Positions 1 to 14,185 of a stretch of 64,000 bases of DNA are shown here, piece by piece (positions within the stretch are counted from its first letter, which is position 1; each line of letters opens with the position of its first letter). The position numbers and the translations under genes were made by a program. Origin of the DNA: Cristatella mucedo (Eukaryota > Bryozoa > Phylactolaemata > Cristatellidae); contig WPIO01000148.1 in the NCBI GenBank assembly GCA_009760855.2, positions 350,001 through 414,000 on the forward strand, in the 5' to 3' direction. The notes beneath the pieces were generated by a model. The model was not told the origin of the DNA. It saw only the letters and a list, made by a program, of their open reading frames with translations, and did not search any database.

Positions 1-602
1 ATCAATTGGTTGGTTACTTATTCGGCTCTACCTTTATTAGGTCGGGGAAATGCTCTTAGTATTTTGACATGGTTTGCTTATTATTTCCGAACAGAGTTTC
101 GTGAGAGGGCGTAACGAAGTGGGACTCAGTCTGCACTAGCAGAGAGAGCTGCTAAATTAGAACGATCGCAGTGCTTACTTAAAATGGAGAACGTTACCCA
201 ACGATCCTTAAAGCCAGACGTACTTTTCGGAATTAACTGAAAGAACATTTTAGGAAAGAATTTACTTCTAATAATTATAGTACTGAATATAACACTCGAC
301 ATCAAGGTCAGGCAAATTTTAGGTGTTCGTGAAGCGCTGCTCTAGGAGCTGCCGCCCGAAGTCATTGTTGAGCATCGCTGCTCTGCGGCACTTCGGACGC
401 CGAAGATGCATTCGTTAGTGCATCTCGGTGCCAAAACGTAGCCTCAGTGGCTGCGTACAATATACTTTGGAGCACTTGCGAGTGCACCGTGTAGACCGGC
501 GGAGATGTTCGGTGGCACAGCCAAGATGGCGAAGTGTTTGCTAGGGAGTACATACCAAGAACCGGAAGAAAATGTAGCTGAGCTGGCCGTCCGATGTAAG
601 TG

Positions 603-727
603 CTGGATTGGTCCAATGGTTAATGTGCTCGCCTCGACCAAGGTCTGGTTGACGTCGTGGGCTCGAGCACCTGAATAGAGATTAAGTTCTCATGGGTCGC
701 TATAAAAATGAATTATGTTTTTTTATG
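603..727 (+). mobile_element. SINE-A copy (tRNA-derived)
   Basis: The tRNA-like head (tggtccaatggttaatg, then gtcgtgggctcgag resembling a B box) is followed by the tail gaatagagattaagttctc and gctataaaaatgaatta. Confidence 0.8.
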
Positions 728-837
728 TAGCTAGCGATCCTTGACAGTTGAACCGAAGACCTCTGACACCTTTGATAAGACGTGTACCCAGGGCGACTGA
801 AATGTGGAATATAATAATGTTAGCACGACATTTTCGC

Positions 838-935
838 TTAGCATAATAAAAAAGTGCTAAGTCTCTTTCTAGGCACTTTACACATGCTGAAAAGAAAGGA
901 TATCGATTGATTAGTGATAAAATCCGCCACGAGAG
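838..935 (-). mobile_element. LINE-1 3' tail fragment
   Basis: The segment aagtctctttctaggcactt tacacatgctg is the reverse complement of the LINE-1 3' end seen elsewhere. Confidence 0.6.
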
Positions 936-1234
936 CACGGGTAAACACGCAAAAGACAATTAATAAGCAAATGCTGTTTAGAGCACGTGAATTTTAAGCG
1001 TTGTTCTAAATGTGATTAAGACAGGATATGTCGTGCTGTTCGACGGTAGCAACTCTGGGACACTCGGAGCATTAAACTGAAGGCACTATCTCCAAAGGAT
1101 CCAACGGCAAACGTCTTAAAGTAGAGCCAGGAAGTCCTGCAGTAGTGAGAAGGACAGAAGTCTCGACGGGAGGTCGCAAAGGCATTAACAAGCACGTCTT
1201 GCCGTTGACCTCGTCACAGGCATTTAAACTGCTG

Positions 1235-1632
1235 ACATTATATCTCAATTCAGGTGCTTCACATATGCCCCGGGCACGAGCTCACGACCTCGGTAATCAA
1301 ACGCATTCACCTTAATATAATAATAATAATAATAATATATTTGCATAGTGCCATCAGATAGCTGAATCTCTTTCTAGCTTTCTAGGCATTTTACACATGC
1401 TGTATAGAAAGCACTACAAAAGTGATTGGTGGTAACATCCGAAAGCAGCAGGCACAGTGTAAGCATACATATGCACGCGAATGAAAAGTCCCAAAGGCCA
1501 ACTAAATGCTGTGATAAGCATGTTGTTTTAAGCTTCTTTTTAAATGTCGTCATGTCAGAGGATGGTATGACGTGCATCGGGACATTGACCTTGTTCGGGG
1601 CGAGCACCATAACCACTGGGCCAAACCAGTGA
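1235..1632 (-). mobile_element. SINE-A copy split by a LINE-1 fragment
   Basis: The tail half is at 1243-1314 (attcaggtgcttcacatatg, cacgacctcgg) and the tRNA-like head at about 1579-1632 (gaccttgttcggggcgagcac, aaccactgggccaaacc). Between them sits a LINE-1 3' piece. Confidence 0.75.
1315..1578 (-). mobile_element. LINE-1 3' fragment inserted in SINE-A
   Basis: The (TTA)n tail lies at the left edge (1315-1338, reading aataat on +), then the usual 3' end (gctgaatctctttctagc, ggcattttacacatgctg) and ttctttttaaatgtcgtca. Confidence 0.75.
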
Positions 1633-2840
1633 GTGGCGCTTACAATGTTAGATTGCTGGCCTTGTCATCGGGCGCTGAGGTTGCTGACGTTATCACCAGC
1701 AGCACTGAAGCTGCTGCTGCTGCTGCTGCTCTCATCAAGCAGCTGCGGCTGCAGCGCTTTGGTTGCTGACAGGAGTATTTTAGCAGCTTTCAAAAGCCGT
1801 CTATAGCCAATGCAATGAACGCCCAGATGTCAGACATTCAATGCTAATGATTATGCATATTTAGGTAGTATTTTCAGTTGGCTGCGGTTCAGCAAGAGCA
1901 TTTCGATTTAACACTAATGAGAAGAGCCTAGTTCAGTGGTCCTGCCACGAGCCTCTGCAGCCATGGTGATTATGCAGTCAAAGAAGAGCAAAGGTGGGCA
2001 TGCCTGTGCATGCCGGGCTAAAGTGAATACCGGCGACGTTCACATCTGAGGCACACATCTAAGCCCTCTACTCCGAAGCCCATTCGCTTAAGCTGAGCGC
2101 TAGTTTAAATAAGCAGCTTCTTTTTAGCTGTAGGGTATGCGTCGACAGTAAAGTATGACGCGAAGGTGCTCATTCCCTACTCAATCGCAGTTCAACTTAG
2201 ACATCTCTTGTACCTGTAGTGCACCTCCAAAGTGGCACACACCAGCAGCTAGCTCCAGGACAGGGGCCTCAGTCCCACATTGCCTTAACATATGGCTGCA
2301 GCAGATGATTCGGTGCTACAACGACTTCTATTCTCCTGCTTGTGGATTGGTGCTGCCAGCGAAAGCTGCAGTATGCCCTCATATTGTCGTGCACCCACTG
2401 CTGCTGCCTAGCAGGAAATGTAGCAGCGGCGGCAGCAGTAGCAGCTCAGGAGGCAGCAGTCACTACAATCGTGCACCAGTCGGATGTTTGCCTGGCATTT
2501 TTTACACGGTTAACATGCTCTCGGGGATTTTTGTGCTTAAGATGTAGGACAAGGGTCAACAGACTCCACCCCAAGGATGACTCTCGCGTATCTGCGCTGC
2601 TACTAAGCATCGCATTAGCATCGCCAGCTATTGCCAGCAGGCGGGTAAGCTCAGAAACGAACTATCCAGAATATCTATCCAGAATATTTACCTAGTGAGC
2701 CAGCAAGCTATCCAGAAGCGAGCAACCAATCGTGCTGCCGGCTGCCACTGGTGACAGCACATGCCGATATAAGAACGCTGCAGAGTACAGGCGGCTGCTG
2801 TAGCTGCAGTGGACACACAGCAGCTTAATTGGTTTTCAAA

Positions 2841-3205
<365 letters not shown>

Positions 3206-4174
3206 GTGTTAGACACCCAGCAGCCCCGTACCGATCGATACGTGTCAATATTTAGAAGACGATGAGCAGGACGATGATGGGCCAGAAGTCGTGCTACCCT
3301 CCTTCGGCAGAGCAGAGGCCAGTGTCTAATTGCAGCATTGCACATTTGAGTCAAGTAAAACGCCGGCTAGCCAGGACGCCAGACCACCTGCAGCTGTTCT
3401 GCCTCAAAACAAGAGCAACAAGATCGAGGCCGGCGGTTGGCTCGGTTCGGCCATGGCCCTCTCCTGTGGCCGTGTGGCAAGAAACGAGGGGGGCAGCCAT
3501 CTCTAGCAAGAGCCTGGTCAGGGCTGAGAACTTGGGTGCACTCAGCTGCACGAGAGCAGAAGCCGGACTGCTGAGGTCAAGCAGCAGGATTAAGCTGCCA
3601 GGCCTGGCCACACAGGGAAGTAGAGCCACTGCCCAAGGAAGGCCCTAATCCTTGTTCTTCTGGGCAGGTCAGCATTGTTCGGATCAGGCTGCTACAGCAG
3701 CTAATTGCATCAACCTTGCCATTGACACAATTAGCAGCTACAAAAGCTGTGCGAATAGAAAATCAATAGAGAGCAGCAGTTATAACGTCACGGGGAGTAG
3801 GTAAGCATTGCAGACCGACTGACCCCTGGGACTAGGTGACCCCCACCTCTGATGATCCCACCTTGAGCAAGTGACACCTCTCTCTACCTCTCTGTGGCGA
3901 TTGTGCTCATAACCGAGTGTGAGCTTCGTGGCTGCTAGTACTAGCAAATGCTCTTAGCCACAGCAGATGGATCATAGCTACGGCACGCACGCCCCTGCAT
4001 AAGCATGCTGTGCTCTGCATGACGACAAGGCAGCCCTCGAATTACTACACTCCCACTCAATATACTGACTGAATAGGGCTGCTGCTGTAGCCAATCCCCT
4101 GGACTCGTAGGTTGTGACTCATTTCACAGCCCTTATCCAACATCTGCTTTTGGTTCAAGGTCAAGCTTGACAAG

Positions 4175-4330
4175 GACTGCTGCTGTGAGTGCCTTCACCA
4201 CTATTACCACCACTTTCAGTGGCCCAAGAAAGGATTGCCTGCTTCAGGACTCGAACCCAGACCCAGGTCGTCAAGTGCGAACAACTTACCCCTGGGCTAA
4301 GACCAAGGTGCAATAGGCCAAAGGGTAGCT
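4175..4330 (-). mobile_element. SINE-B copy (tRNA-derived)
   Basis: ggactcgaacccagacccagg and cttacccctgggctaagacc are the reverse complements of a B box and A box of a tRNA-like head; the weakly matching tail is to the left. Confidence 0.65.
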
Positions 4331-6125
4331 GAAATACTATGTGCTGTGTCAACAGAATACAACCTCAAAACTGGAGTCCTGCACCGTGACGATTTGCTAG
4401 GCAATAGGTGCAGCAGAAGTTATCGCAGCTGGACTCGCTTCGTGACTTGCTCACAGCTACTCGAGCTACTCCCACTGCTCGAGCGGGAGACAGGCGATCA
4501 CGAACGCTGTTTCCGAGTAGCACTCCACCAACATTGCTGTTTTCAAATGGAGAGGCTGAAAGTCAAGGTCATGAGGGTTGAAGAGGCGACTGAGTAGGTA
4601 GGAGGCGGGATCAAAAAGTAAAATGAAAAATATCCTTCATTCCTATAGCGCCCCCAGAGAACTTAATGTCCACGAAGGTACTGTACATGTGGCGCTAGGG
4701 CATGAGCTTATCTAACGATTTGGCTCGTTCGGTCATGACCTGCAGTCTGGTGCCATTTTTTATCTGGAAAGTGACCTCATATTTTGCCAGCTGCATCTTT
4801 CAGTAGTCACGTGGCTGAACTCCTTAATCTTAGTCTCAGCTGTTATTTTCCAATGCTTATTGCAGGTTGCACTGGCTTGGTATTTTTTTTATTCGAGCAT
4901 AAGTTCATAGGAATCCGTGTTTATTTCTTGATCCATTGTATTTGCTCAAGTACAGCCGTGATATACTGAACAATGCCTGAGCACCTGAAAATGATGCAGC
5001 AAATAACCGTCAATCGTGCGATGTACATACTACATGCCAATACCTTTGTTTCGCAATCCCGTTGGCTTCAGCTTGCATTTTTTTTAACGACATATGCCTT
5101 TCACTATTGATGTAGCATACACACCAATGCCAGGGCGCCACATCCATCAATGTGTGAAACATTTTGCCAAGTAGCGGAGGATCGAATGCTTTGCTATTCT
5201 TGTCCTCTATTTGAAGTGCTGTGGGCACAAATACAGGATGCATAGCCGTAGTATTTCTAGAGCACAAATGCCTTTGATAATACCGCAGAGTAGATATAGA
5301 GGAAGATAGAGCTGCAGAGGGACAGACAGAGACGGAGCTCATGCTGATGTGGGGTAGTCGTCGTGGCTTCTTTGACATTGTCGTCGCTTCTGCTCAGTGA
5401 CTCGGGCAGGCGAACGCTGAGTTGCTGCTGCAGTGAGGTGACCGACTTTTCAAGCGGCTGGAGAGCCTCATGTACTCTCTGGTCCATTCAGTCATCTACA
5501 GCCCAGCCATTGGAGACCATGCGCACTCGTTATTAATTTGTAGCTGCTCTTAGAAATGTCGATAGCTGGCCCCACATTTCAATCATAAGTGAAGGCACAT
5601 CGGCTATCAGTCTTTCTCTGAGGATTAGGCATGATTGCTTACGGCTCGAATGCACCTACGGCAGACAACAGGTCGTCGTTGGTGTAGCTCTTTCGCTGGC
5701 CTCGCTGCTGCCGCATTTCAATCTGCTCTGGTGTTGTGCCGACCTGGCACAACAATGGCCGCCGGAGATCCTCCTACAGGGCTGCTTCGGCCACTTCTAG
5801 AGTTGTTGCCGCACTGCTAGCTTTCGTGTCACACCGGTAGCTTCATCAGTGCAGCAGTGAAAGCAGACAGGAGAGAGGCAGAGTAGAGGGACAATGAGGA
5901 TGAGGGGAGGATGCACTCGTAAGAGATGGTTAGAGGGTTCAGAGGTTAGAGGATAGGAGATGGTTGTAGGCTTCAGGGGGCAGGAGGTTCGGGAGCTGTG
6001 CGAGCACGAGAAGGATTGAGACAATCTGTTGAGATGCACCGCCCAGAGACAGAGGGTAAGACCTTGGCTGTTACGATAGATTGCTGTTAGCTTGCTCTGC
6101 AGGGAACTGACTAGCCGGGTTGCCT

Positions 6126-6335
6126 TAATAATAAAAATAGTAATGATGATAATAAATTTATATTACACCTTCAGAGAACCTAATCTCTTTCCAGGCACTT
6201 TACACATGCTGTAAAGGAAGCATGATCGAACGGCTAGTAGTAAAACGAAAAGTGTCAACATGCATAATATGGTTAGTGGTAGCATGTAAAATGTCAACAT
6301 GTAAATATGGTTGGTGCTATCATGCACAGTCCTCC
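6126..6335 (-). mobile_element. LINE-1 3' end
   Basis: AAT repeats are followed by tcagagaacctaatctcttt, ccaggcactttacacatgct and repeated atatggttagtgg units, all typical of the LINE-1 3' untranslated region. Confidence 0.8.
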
Positions 6336-6559
6336 CCTTGCTGTCTGCCGATAAACTGTCTCAGCCGTCGAGCATGGCTCGCACAGCTGCTGCAGCCGAT
6401 CGACCGCCGAGTTGCCCAGTGACCAGTGACTCCTCCAGTCGTCTTCGAGCTCTGCTCTCATTTGCACTCGCTGCCCCAATGGCCCTCTCCCTAGTGCTTA
6501 CAAGTAACCGCCCGTCCCTTCCCAGCTAACCACCGAGTCGGTCGGACGTGCTGAGCCGT

Positions 6560-6745
6560 GGCTGGCGATAGGCAGTACGGATCATCAGCCCAGAAGTTCT
6601 GCGCTGGCTCCTCCCGACTGAGGTCGTGGGTTCGAGTCTTATAGTGCTGAAAAATTGCTCATCACCCCTACTACAAGCTACGGCGATTTCCGTAAAGGCT
6701 CTTCGGTCGCTATATAAATGAGGCTGTCTAATCAGTCAAACTTTG
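6560..6745 (+). mobile_element. SINE-B copy
   Basis: gaggtcgtgggttcgagtct (B box), ccgtaaaggctcttcggtcg and ctatataaatgaggctgtct mark the SINE-B body and tail. Confidence 0.75.
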
Positions 6746-9044
6746 TCTTATCTTTAACACTGTTTGAGCTGCCCAGCTCTGCCCCTCACCCCCTCCTGCC
6801 CCTGCCACGCCTTTTCCGGTCGTGGTTGATCATGGCTCGGCCGTCCATGCTGCTTGGTCCTGGGCTACGTCTGGGCTACCCGTCCACTACGCCTCCACTG
6901 GTCACTTCACTCTCGCCACTAGTGACAGACCGAGAAATTCTCTAAAACCCGGGTGATCACGTGATCAGATCGCGACAACCCACCCCCTAATCAGTAATCA
7001 GTAGAGACTGCCTCAGAGAAAGAGGAGACTTCAGAGCATTAATGTCAACGACAAAAATTCATTAGAGGAGCGAGCCTCTTAAGTAAGGGGGTAAGCCAGG
7101 TAATCTGTGCTTGGCCTACTTCGTTCTACAATTTATCCTCTCCCTCTTGCCGATGTAATCGCCTAGCTCAATCTAGGCTTTCCTTTTTATACAGATGACA
7201 GACCACTGCTCCTATGCTTTAATCTCTTCCTCCCTTCCGGAATGTCAAACCCTCACAACTTCCGTGCTGCATTTATTGCTGACATCCGCATTTGGATGAT
7301 ACAAGAATTTCTCTAATTGAATTAGTGTATGACAAGCTTGCTCGCTTGCTTGCTATGGGCATACTTAGTGCTAGTCACAAATCGAAAAAAAGGCGAGCCG
7401 TCGCCCCATGAAGAAAGTCTGAAAAAAGTCTTTCCGTTAAAAACGCAGCGTTTGGCCTCTGTGTAGTCCTGTGAGCACCAGGCAGGAAACACAGCCCCTG
7501 TAGCTGTGCCAGTCTCCGCCCGACGGATACGCCCGGCGAAACCTGAAATTTTGTATCTTGACTAGCGACTTGTTGGCGAAGCACGTCAACACCAAATCAG
7601 GTATGCCGACTTAGTATCATAACACGCAGCAACGAAGAGCGCCCATATCTAATAAACCAACGTGCATGGCGTAGAGATTAAAGCAAGACAGTCCACCCCT
7701 CCGAAAAATACGGCTGACGCACTTTCGCACGTTGCAAGGAGGCGAACTTTTTTGAACCGTCGAGATGGCGCCAGGCCGTGTCTTCAGAGACGGAGCTATT
7801 GCGACTCAGCAAAGCGAGTACACAAGCAGTGAGCTGCTCGCTACGTAGAAAAGTCTATTCGACAGCTGGAGATGGTTACGTGCGTTCAACAGAGGCCTTG
7901 CCGGACACCAATGGCTCAGTGGCCTAGAGCTTTAATCAGCTCGAATGCCAAGGCAACTCCGGAAGCGAAACTAAGGGCCATTTACACGGCTCATGTTTTT
8001 ACGAGGCCTTGGACGTAGATTGTTTCGAAATCGGTTTCCAGCTGCACTAAATCAGGAGCCACTAACAATTAATCTCCGACATAGTCAGGCATATTCTGCT
8101 GTCATTTACATGTCATTCGATTGTTGCCACGAGCTTCGACCTATCGAAGATGGTGCGGCCATGCTTGTCACTAGAAGCAGAGAGCTCTCGCGAGAGCCAG
8201 GCGAGAGAGACCGGAGCAGGCAGGGGGCGGCTAGGAGCGGAGGTGGTTGAATGGGTGGGCGACGACAAGCGAGAAGAGCAGCTGCTGCGCGATGGCTCAG
8301 GGAGGCACCTCCCTGGAAGCAGGGCAGACAGTTCGCCGGGTAAAGCCGCAAAAACCTGCCTAGTTGGGTGGTGGGCTCACTGCTGCATGCTGCTAGCCTG
8401 CCAGTTCGACCTGACCAACTGTGCCCAGTCCCTGCTAGCGGCAGCCCCGACGGCCGTGCGGGCAGCTTTCTGAAACATTCATTCACGTGAGCTGCCTGCC
8501 CAGTGTATGCAGGGAAAGCTGTGTGACCTTGTGCGGCCGGTCCTCAGTCAGCTAGCTGCCGATAACTAAATCGACTGGCTACTGCAGCTGCTGGTGTCAT
8601 ATGCCCCTTTGCATTGCGACTACATCTTCCTAGTATGCTAATGTCCTAAGAGCCAGCCCGGGCCACCCTGCAGCCAGCAGCCGTCTTTGCCCGGGGGACC
8701 AGCAGATGCTGCTGGCGCCATGCCTCCGACCACGACGCCAGGTGGCGCTTACTTAAACGGGCGATGCCCGCTCCGGGCTCTGCTTGCCATCAAACAACAA
8801 TCGCAGAGAGTGAAGAGCAGCTGGTGTCGGCGGGGTGGTGGGGGGGGGGGGGTAGCGGTGGTGGCGCGTAGGGAGAAACCCACTGTCGCAGCAGCAGCAG
8901 CTGCCTCGAGGAGTAGTGCCCACTGGCAGCGCGCATGGCAGAGCCATTGAGTGCAGAGATGGCAGCACCCCCTGCAATTACTGACTCGAAATCAGCCCAA
9001 CCAGTGCACAAATCCCGGCTGGGAATAGTGTTCTTCCGGTAGCC

Positions 9045-9046
<2 letters not shown>

Positions 9047-9074
<28 letters not shown>
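9047..9074. repeat. (TA)n microsatellite
   Basis: Uninterrupted TA run of about 28 bases. Confidence 0.95.
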
Positions 9075-9078
<4 letters not shown>

Positions 9079-10157
9079 TGAAGAGCTAGCCCACTTTGTT
9101 GCTCTCGGTGCCCCTTTTGCAGTACCCGGCGGCCGCCCCCACCGCCCCGGCCCCCTCCATCCCCTGCAATATCGCCCCAGTTCACCTCAGCTCCCCAGGA
9201 ATCTTGCTTGCTCGATCGTGCGGTCGTGCCTGGAGTATCGGTCCTTCTTTTGTGTCAATTGGGTCCTATTTGGACTTCACAAATTCTTCCTAAAGGTGCT
9301 TGGTCAACCGCACTAGCACGTGAGGGTCAGCTGATAGCTACACCCGGGATTTGGCAACCTAGAAGCAGAATTTAAAATGCTGTCCTGACAAGTCTTATTA
9401 AGTAGCTCTCTACGAGCTGACTACTCTCTGGCCTGCACTCTCGTTGTGCACTCATACACGAAGCCAGTTCGGTGCACTGAGTGCAGTCTTGCTGTAGTAA
9501 AGTGTAGTGCAGCACACCAGGCTGTGCACACACTCAAGTCCCTCTCGTACTCTGATGGCACGTGACACGGGAGGGTCGCCTGAATGCGGTCGAATCAGTA
9601 AAACTGTTGGGATCGAGTAGACCTGGAGTGAAAAGGGTCGCATGTTTGCAGCAGATAGAAGGCAGCACCAGTGCTATTCACACACACCCCCATCCCACCC
9701 GCGACCCGTGAAACCCAACTTGTGCAGCACCTGCCCACGTTTTGTCCTGCCACGGTTGATAATAGCAAAATGGCATGTAATGGTGAAAATAAGTGAAAAC
9801 AAAATTTTCGGAATGAGGAGGCAGCGTTTAGTCAGTAGAAGGAAGTGTAAAGCTGCCTTGTGGGACCGCAAGGTCGATGAGAGCAGTGTTTAACTGAACG
9901 GCATAGCCCTGGTGCTTTGCTGGGCCTTTGACATGTAGACAGCAGGCGGTAGCTACAGCAGATAGCCGGCAGGGACGATCGACTTGGATTTCTATTAAAG
10001 GGGCTCCAGCGGAGCTGGTGTCGGTGGGTTTTTGCCAAGACTTATGCATAACTGATGAACCAATGAACGCAAGCTTCCGGGTGCATCCCAAGGATTGCAG
10101 CATGCCCCTTGGGCTGGCAGCGTTCAAGGCAGCTGCACAGGCCACGATTATTAATGC

Positions 10158-10480
<323 letters not shown>

Positions 10481-11756
10481 AGACGACGACGACGATGCCT
10501 ATCGAGTCTGGCCGACAAGGGAGGTCGGACTCGGAGAGGGGAGCCTCCCCCCCCCCAGGCAATAAGAGTGTGTTTGTGCCATCACCGTAATGTTGCCCAG
10601 CCCTAGATAGAACCGGTGTGAGTGCATAACGCTTTTTGCTCGTTAACCTTCCGAGCACCACGCCGACGCCGACCCCCACAGGAGCACGAACCGGGAGCAC
10701 CTGAAGCAGTGGGAGTACCAGCATCCGGTAGCACCCGGGCGGTAGCACCACCAGCACCACCCGATCTGTTGTGATAACAATGTCGACATAGTATGGGCCG
10801 CAGTGCCTTGCATACTAGCAACGAATGTCGAATCTGTCAGCACAGCCAGCAGTCTGACCGCCAGCAGGCCAGGCTGGTGCAGCCAGCCAGCTCAGCTAGG
10901 TGGTGGGCGTAGGCAACCGTTGTTGCTTAGGCCGTGGCACAGCTAGCCAGGGTGGCCGAACTAGCACCTGCTCCGCACTGTAAACAATGTTCCGGCAGCG
11001 CTTGCTAGCACACTTTTAGCCCACCAGCCACCACACCAGTGCTAGCTTCTTTTAGCCCACCAGCTGCTCCTTTTAGCCCGCCAGCCGACTACTTTCGCGG
11101 TAGGTTGCAGTGCCGGGCTCCGGCCACACCCCCACGGCCAGCCTGGGACAGGGCTAACAGCAAAAGGTGCAGTGTGCACACCACAGGCATGCACTATTGG
11201 GAATTCAGACCTCATCAAATGAAATCGCTGACTTGCTTGCTTTATGTCAGCACGAGCTTCTGACAGGATGAGACTTGTCAATTATGCTATTAGCCACCCA
11301 GCATCGAGTGGGCCATGCCTGGGGCCTGCAGGGTACCTGGGAGGCCGAGGGAGGGAGCCACTGCTGCTCGGTATCAGCCGACCAATCATCAGCTGCTGGG
11401 CTGAGGGCTACCGGGCTCGGCCACAGCCCTAGCAGTAAACAGTAAGTAGCCTCTAGCTCCAACGGCTGCACCTTTAATGTCGCTGTCAGTCAGCATAAGG
11501 TACAGCTAGGTCGCGTTGTTGAGCAGGCATCGGTTGGCCTTAGCATCCTAGCACATGACAGCTGCAGTGCCAGCTGAGTTGCTGTCTGCTCAGCTGCGAC
11601 CCATCCAGGCAATATATTTTGCTAGCTGCCTCTGGATTTTGTTCAATAAAGTGGCATGCCCAAGTTCTGAGGGTAGGGTTTCCATAGAGCTAGCTAATCC
11701 TTCCTGATCTCTTTACGATACCTCTCTCGGGGCTAATTCTAGGGTGGAAGCAACTC

Positions 11757-11964
<208 letters not shown>

Positions 11965-12741
11965 CTTCTCCCTCTCTCTTCCTCTTTCTCTCCCTTTCAT
12001 GTCTCGTTTTCGTAAGTGCTTGTTTTGAGGCTGTAAATAAATATGTTCACATGCATCATATAACTTCAGCATGCCTGGAATCGTAAAAAAATCCTGCTTA
12101 CTCGAACGAATTTACAGCCACAGCACTGGGGGCCATAATGGGAAACAAATTTACAACCGAGTGTACACATTAGTACATCAGCTGGTCGGTCTCCAGGCTA
12201 AGCCAGGCCTGGACTAAGATGCTTGGGACGGTTAGGTATTCGTTGGTGATTCAGGATACCCTAAAAAGGCCTATCTGCACTGCATTGAGGAACGCCTACA
12301 CTAATCCATCACCCTCAAGACTGCTGCAAGGGAGGCACGGGGGAAGCTGCGACATCATCTGGCGAGAGGCTGCCTCACCAGCTCACCGGATGAGCAGGCA
12401 GCAGTCAGAGCAGGATAGCGGCCCAGGCCCACCTGAGCTGCTCCTCCGCGGCCCAGGCACCTAGTCGAGCTCACTTGTGTCAGCTGTACGAGCTGTTTGC
12501 ATCAGCTATTGTGTGACGTATAAAGAGTGCACATCCAGCGGCAGCGAGCCTCCTATTCGTGCTCCTGCTGCCATCCTGAAGTGCCATCTTGAACAGAAGT
12601 AGACATCGCAGGCATCGCAGGCCACGGCAGCTGCACCAGGAAGGAAGGGGAGCAGCACCACTAGCGGCAGCAGCAGCAGCAGCAGCAGTTAAACGAAAAT
12701 GGCAGCTCCACTGTGCAGCCTCTGCTGGGTTCTCGTGACAG

Positions 12742-12904
12742 GTACGGTGACGTCGTGCCCGTGACGATATTCGGCAAAGTGGTCGGAGGCGTGTGCGCTC
12801 TAAGTGGAGTGCTTGTCATAGCACTGCCAGTGCCTGTCATCGTATCTAACTTCAGCCGCATCTACCAGCAGAACCAGCGTGCTAATAAGCGAAAAGCCCA
12901 GCAG
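12742..12904 (+). CDS. Shal: Shal/Kv4 potassium channel, exon with selectivity filter end and S6
   Basis: This exon encodes the end of the pore loop and the S6 helix of a voltage-gated potassium channel. The acceptor AG is at 12740-12741. The first base completes a split Gly codon, so the filter reads G|YGD, followed by [13 protein letters not shown], then S6 with the PVP bend ([11 protein letters not shown]), then [17 protein letters not shown]. The [17 protein letters not shown] run is characteristic of Shal/Kv4 rather than Shaker, Shab or Shaw. The donor is CAG|gtcagt in phase 0 (64 codons from the upstream open frame). Kv4 channels form tetramers in the plasma membrane of neurons and muscle and carry fast A-type current. 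The upstream exon with T1 and S1-S5 was not found in this window and is probably off the left edge. From memory, vertebrate KCND genes also break at the pore here. Confidence 0.93.
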
Positions 12905-13834
12905 GTCAGTAGTCCCACCCCACTCCACCCCCCAGTGCCTGCAACGTTCAGCACCCAGAATCCTAGGAAGCTCGGTGCACCTTCTCCTCCATATTCTCCT
13001 CCTTTCCCTCCTACTCCTCCCTCTCCACTTTCTCGAGCTTGCCCCATGCTTGGGCCATGCAAATGCATCCATCCTGCACCCGAGTGGTCAGATGTCACGA
13101 TGAATAACGGAGGAAGCTGCTGTCCCGAAAAAGTAGCTTAAGAGCATTGGGTGGAGCTCGCAGGGGGCTCCCTGCTGTTGGGCGGTGCCGCATTAGCCAC
13201 CCAATAGTAGCTAGGCACCGACCTGGGCCGCTCCCTTTTCTTATCCCCCGTGGAATGTCACCTACGATCGATGAAAGCATGTCATAATTCCACTCGATGA
13301 GCAACCTTCGTGTTCGTGACGAATAAGCACCGCTATGTTGTGCTATGATTCTTCATTAATTTCGGATCTAGCTCTGAATGTTCGAAAATCTTTCGGGCCT
13401 AGCACCCCACATAAAAATGTTGCAGGTTTAGCCTGCCAGGGCTGAAAATCCATCGCTCCATCGCCGATTAAGAGTCACTAAGGTTAAGGTAATCTAAAGT
13501 TAAGATTCTTAATGTCTCTTAATCAGTGGGTGGAGCCGGGATTTTCAAATATTTTCGATTCTAAAGCATCAAAATTGTGATATTATTGAACGCTATGCTG
13601 TACAGTGCACGGGAACCAGTCCCTTTCAGATAAGCAGGCTTATAGTCCACTGCGGTGCCTAGGCCGGCTGAAAATCATAAGGATTATGGTGTTGCAGCAT
13701 GAATGAGCCACGTTTTTGCCTTGACTATTTATTTTTGCTTTGCGATTGTGCAATACTTATGTATTTTTGGTACATACTTTTCTGATTGCTCTTTCCGCAC
13801 CTGCCCGACCTTGATCACGGCCACGAAATGATAA

Positions 13835-13985
13835 GTCCTTGCGAAGGTTCCACCAATCATTCGATCGTGCTTCCTTTGCAGCAAATGTAAAGTACCTAGA
13901 AAGAGGTTCAGTTCTTGGAGTGTGCTTAACAAATGCATCGTTGTTATTAATTATTATTAATTATTATTATTATTATTATTATTAT
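13835..13985 (+). mobile_element. LINE-1 3' end
   Basis: catt cgatcgtgcttcctttg, cagcaaatgtaaagtacct, agaaagaggttcagttctt and a TTATTA tail. Confidence 0.75.
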
Positions 13986-14004
13986 CATAGTGTGCTGCCA
14001 TGAA

Positions 14005-14185
14005 TGGCGATGTCATCAAACCAACAGTCGCCGGTTCTTAAATGAGACGTGAGGGGCCTAGAGCTTGGGTTCAATTCCTGCAGCAGGTCATTCTTTTTTG
14101 CTCACTGCTAGCAGGTGGTGATGGCCGTGAGGCTCTTCTGCTGCTACATACCTAAGGCTGTTGAATCAGCAGAGCTTGGCTTGAA
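14005..14185 (+). mobile_element. SINE-B copy, diverged
   Basis: cttgggttcaattcctgcag (B box), gtgatggccgtgaggctctt, ctgctgctacat and gttgaatcagcagagc match the SINE-B body and tail. Confidence 0.65.
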
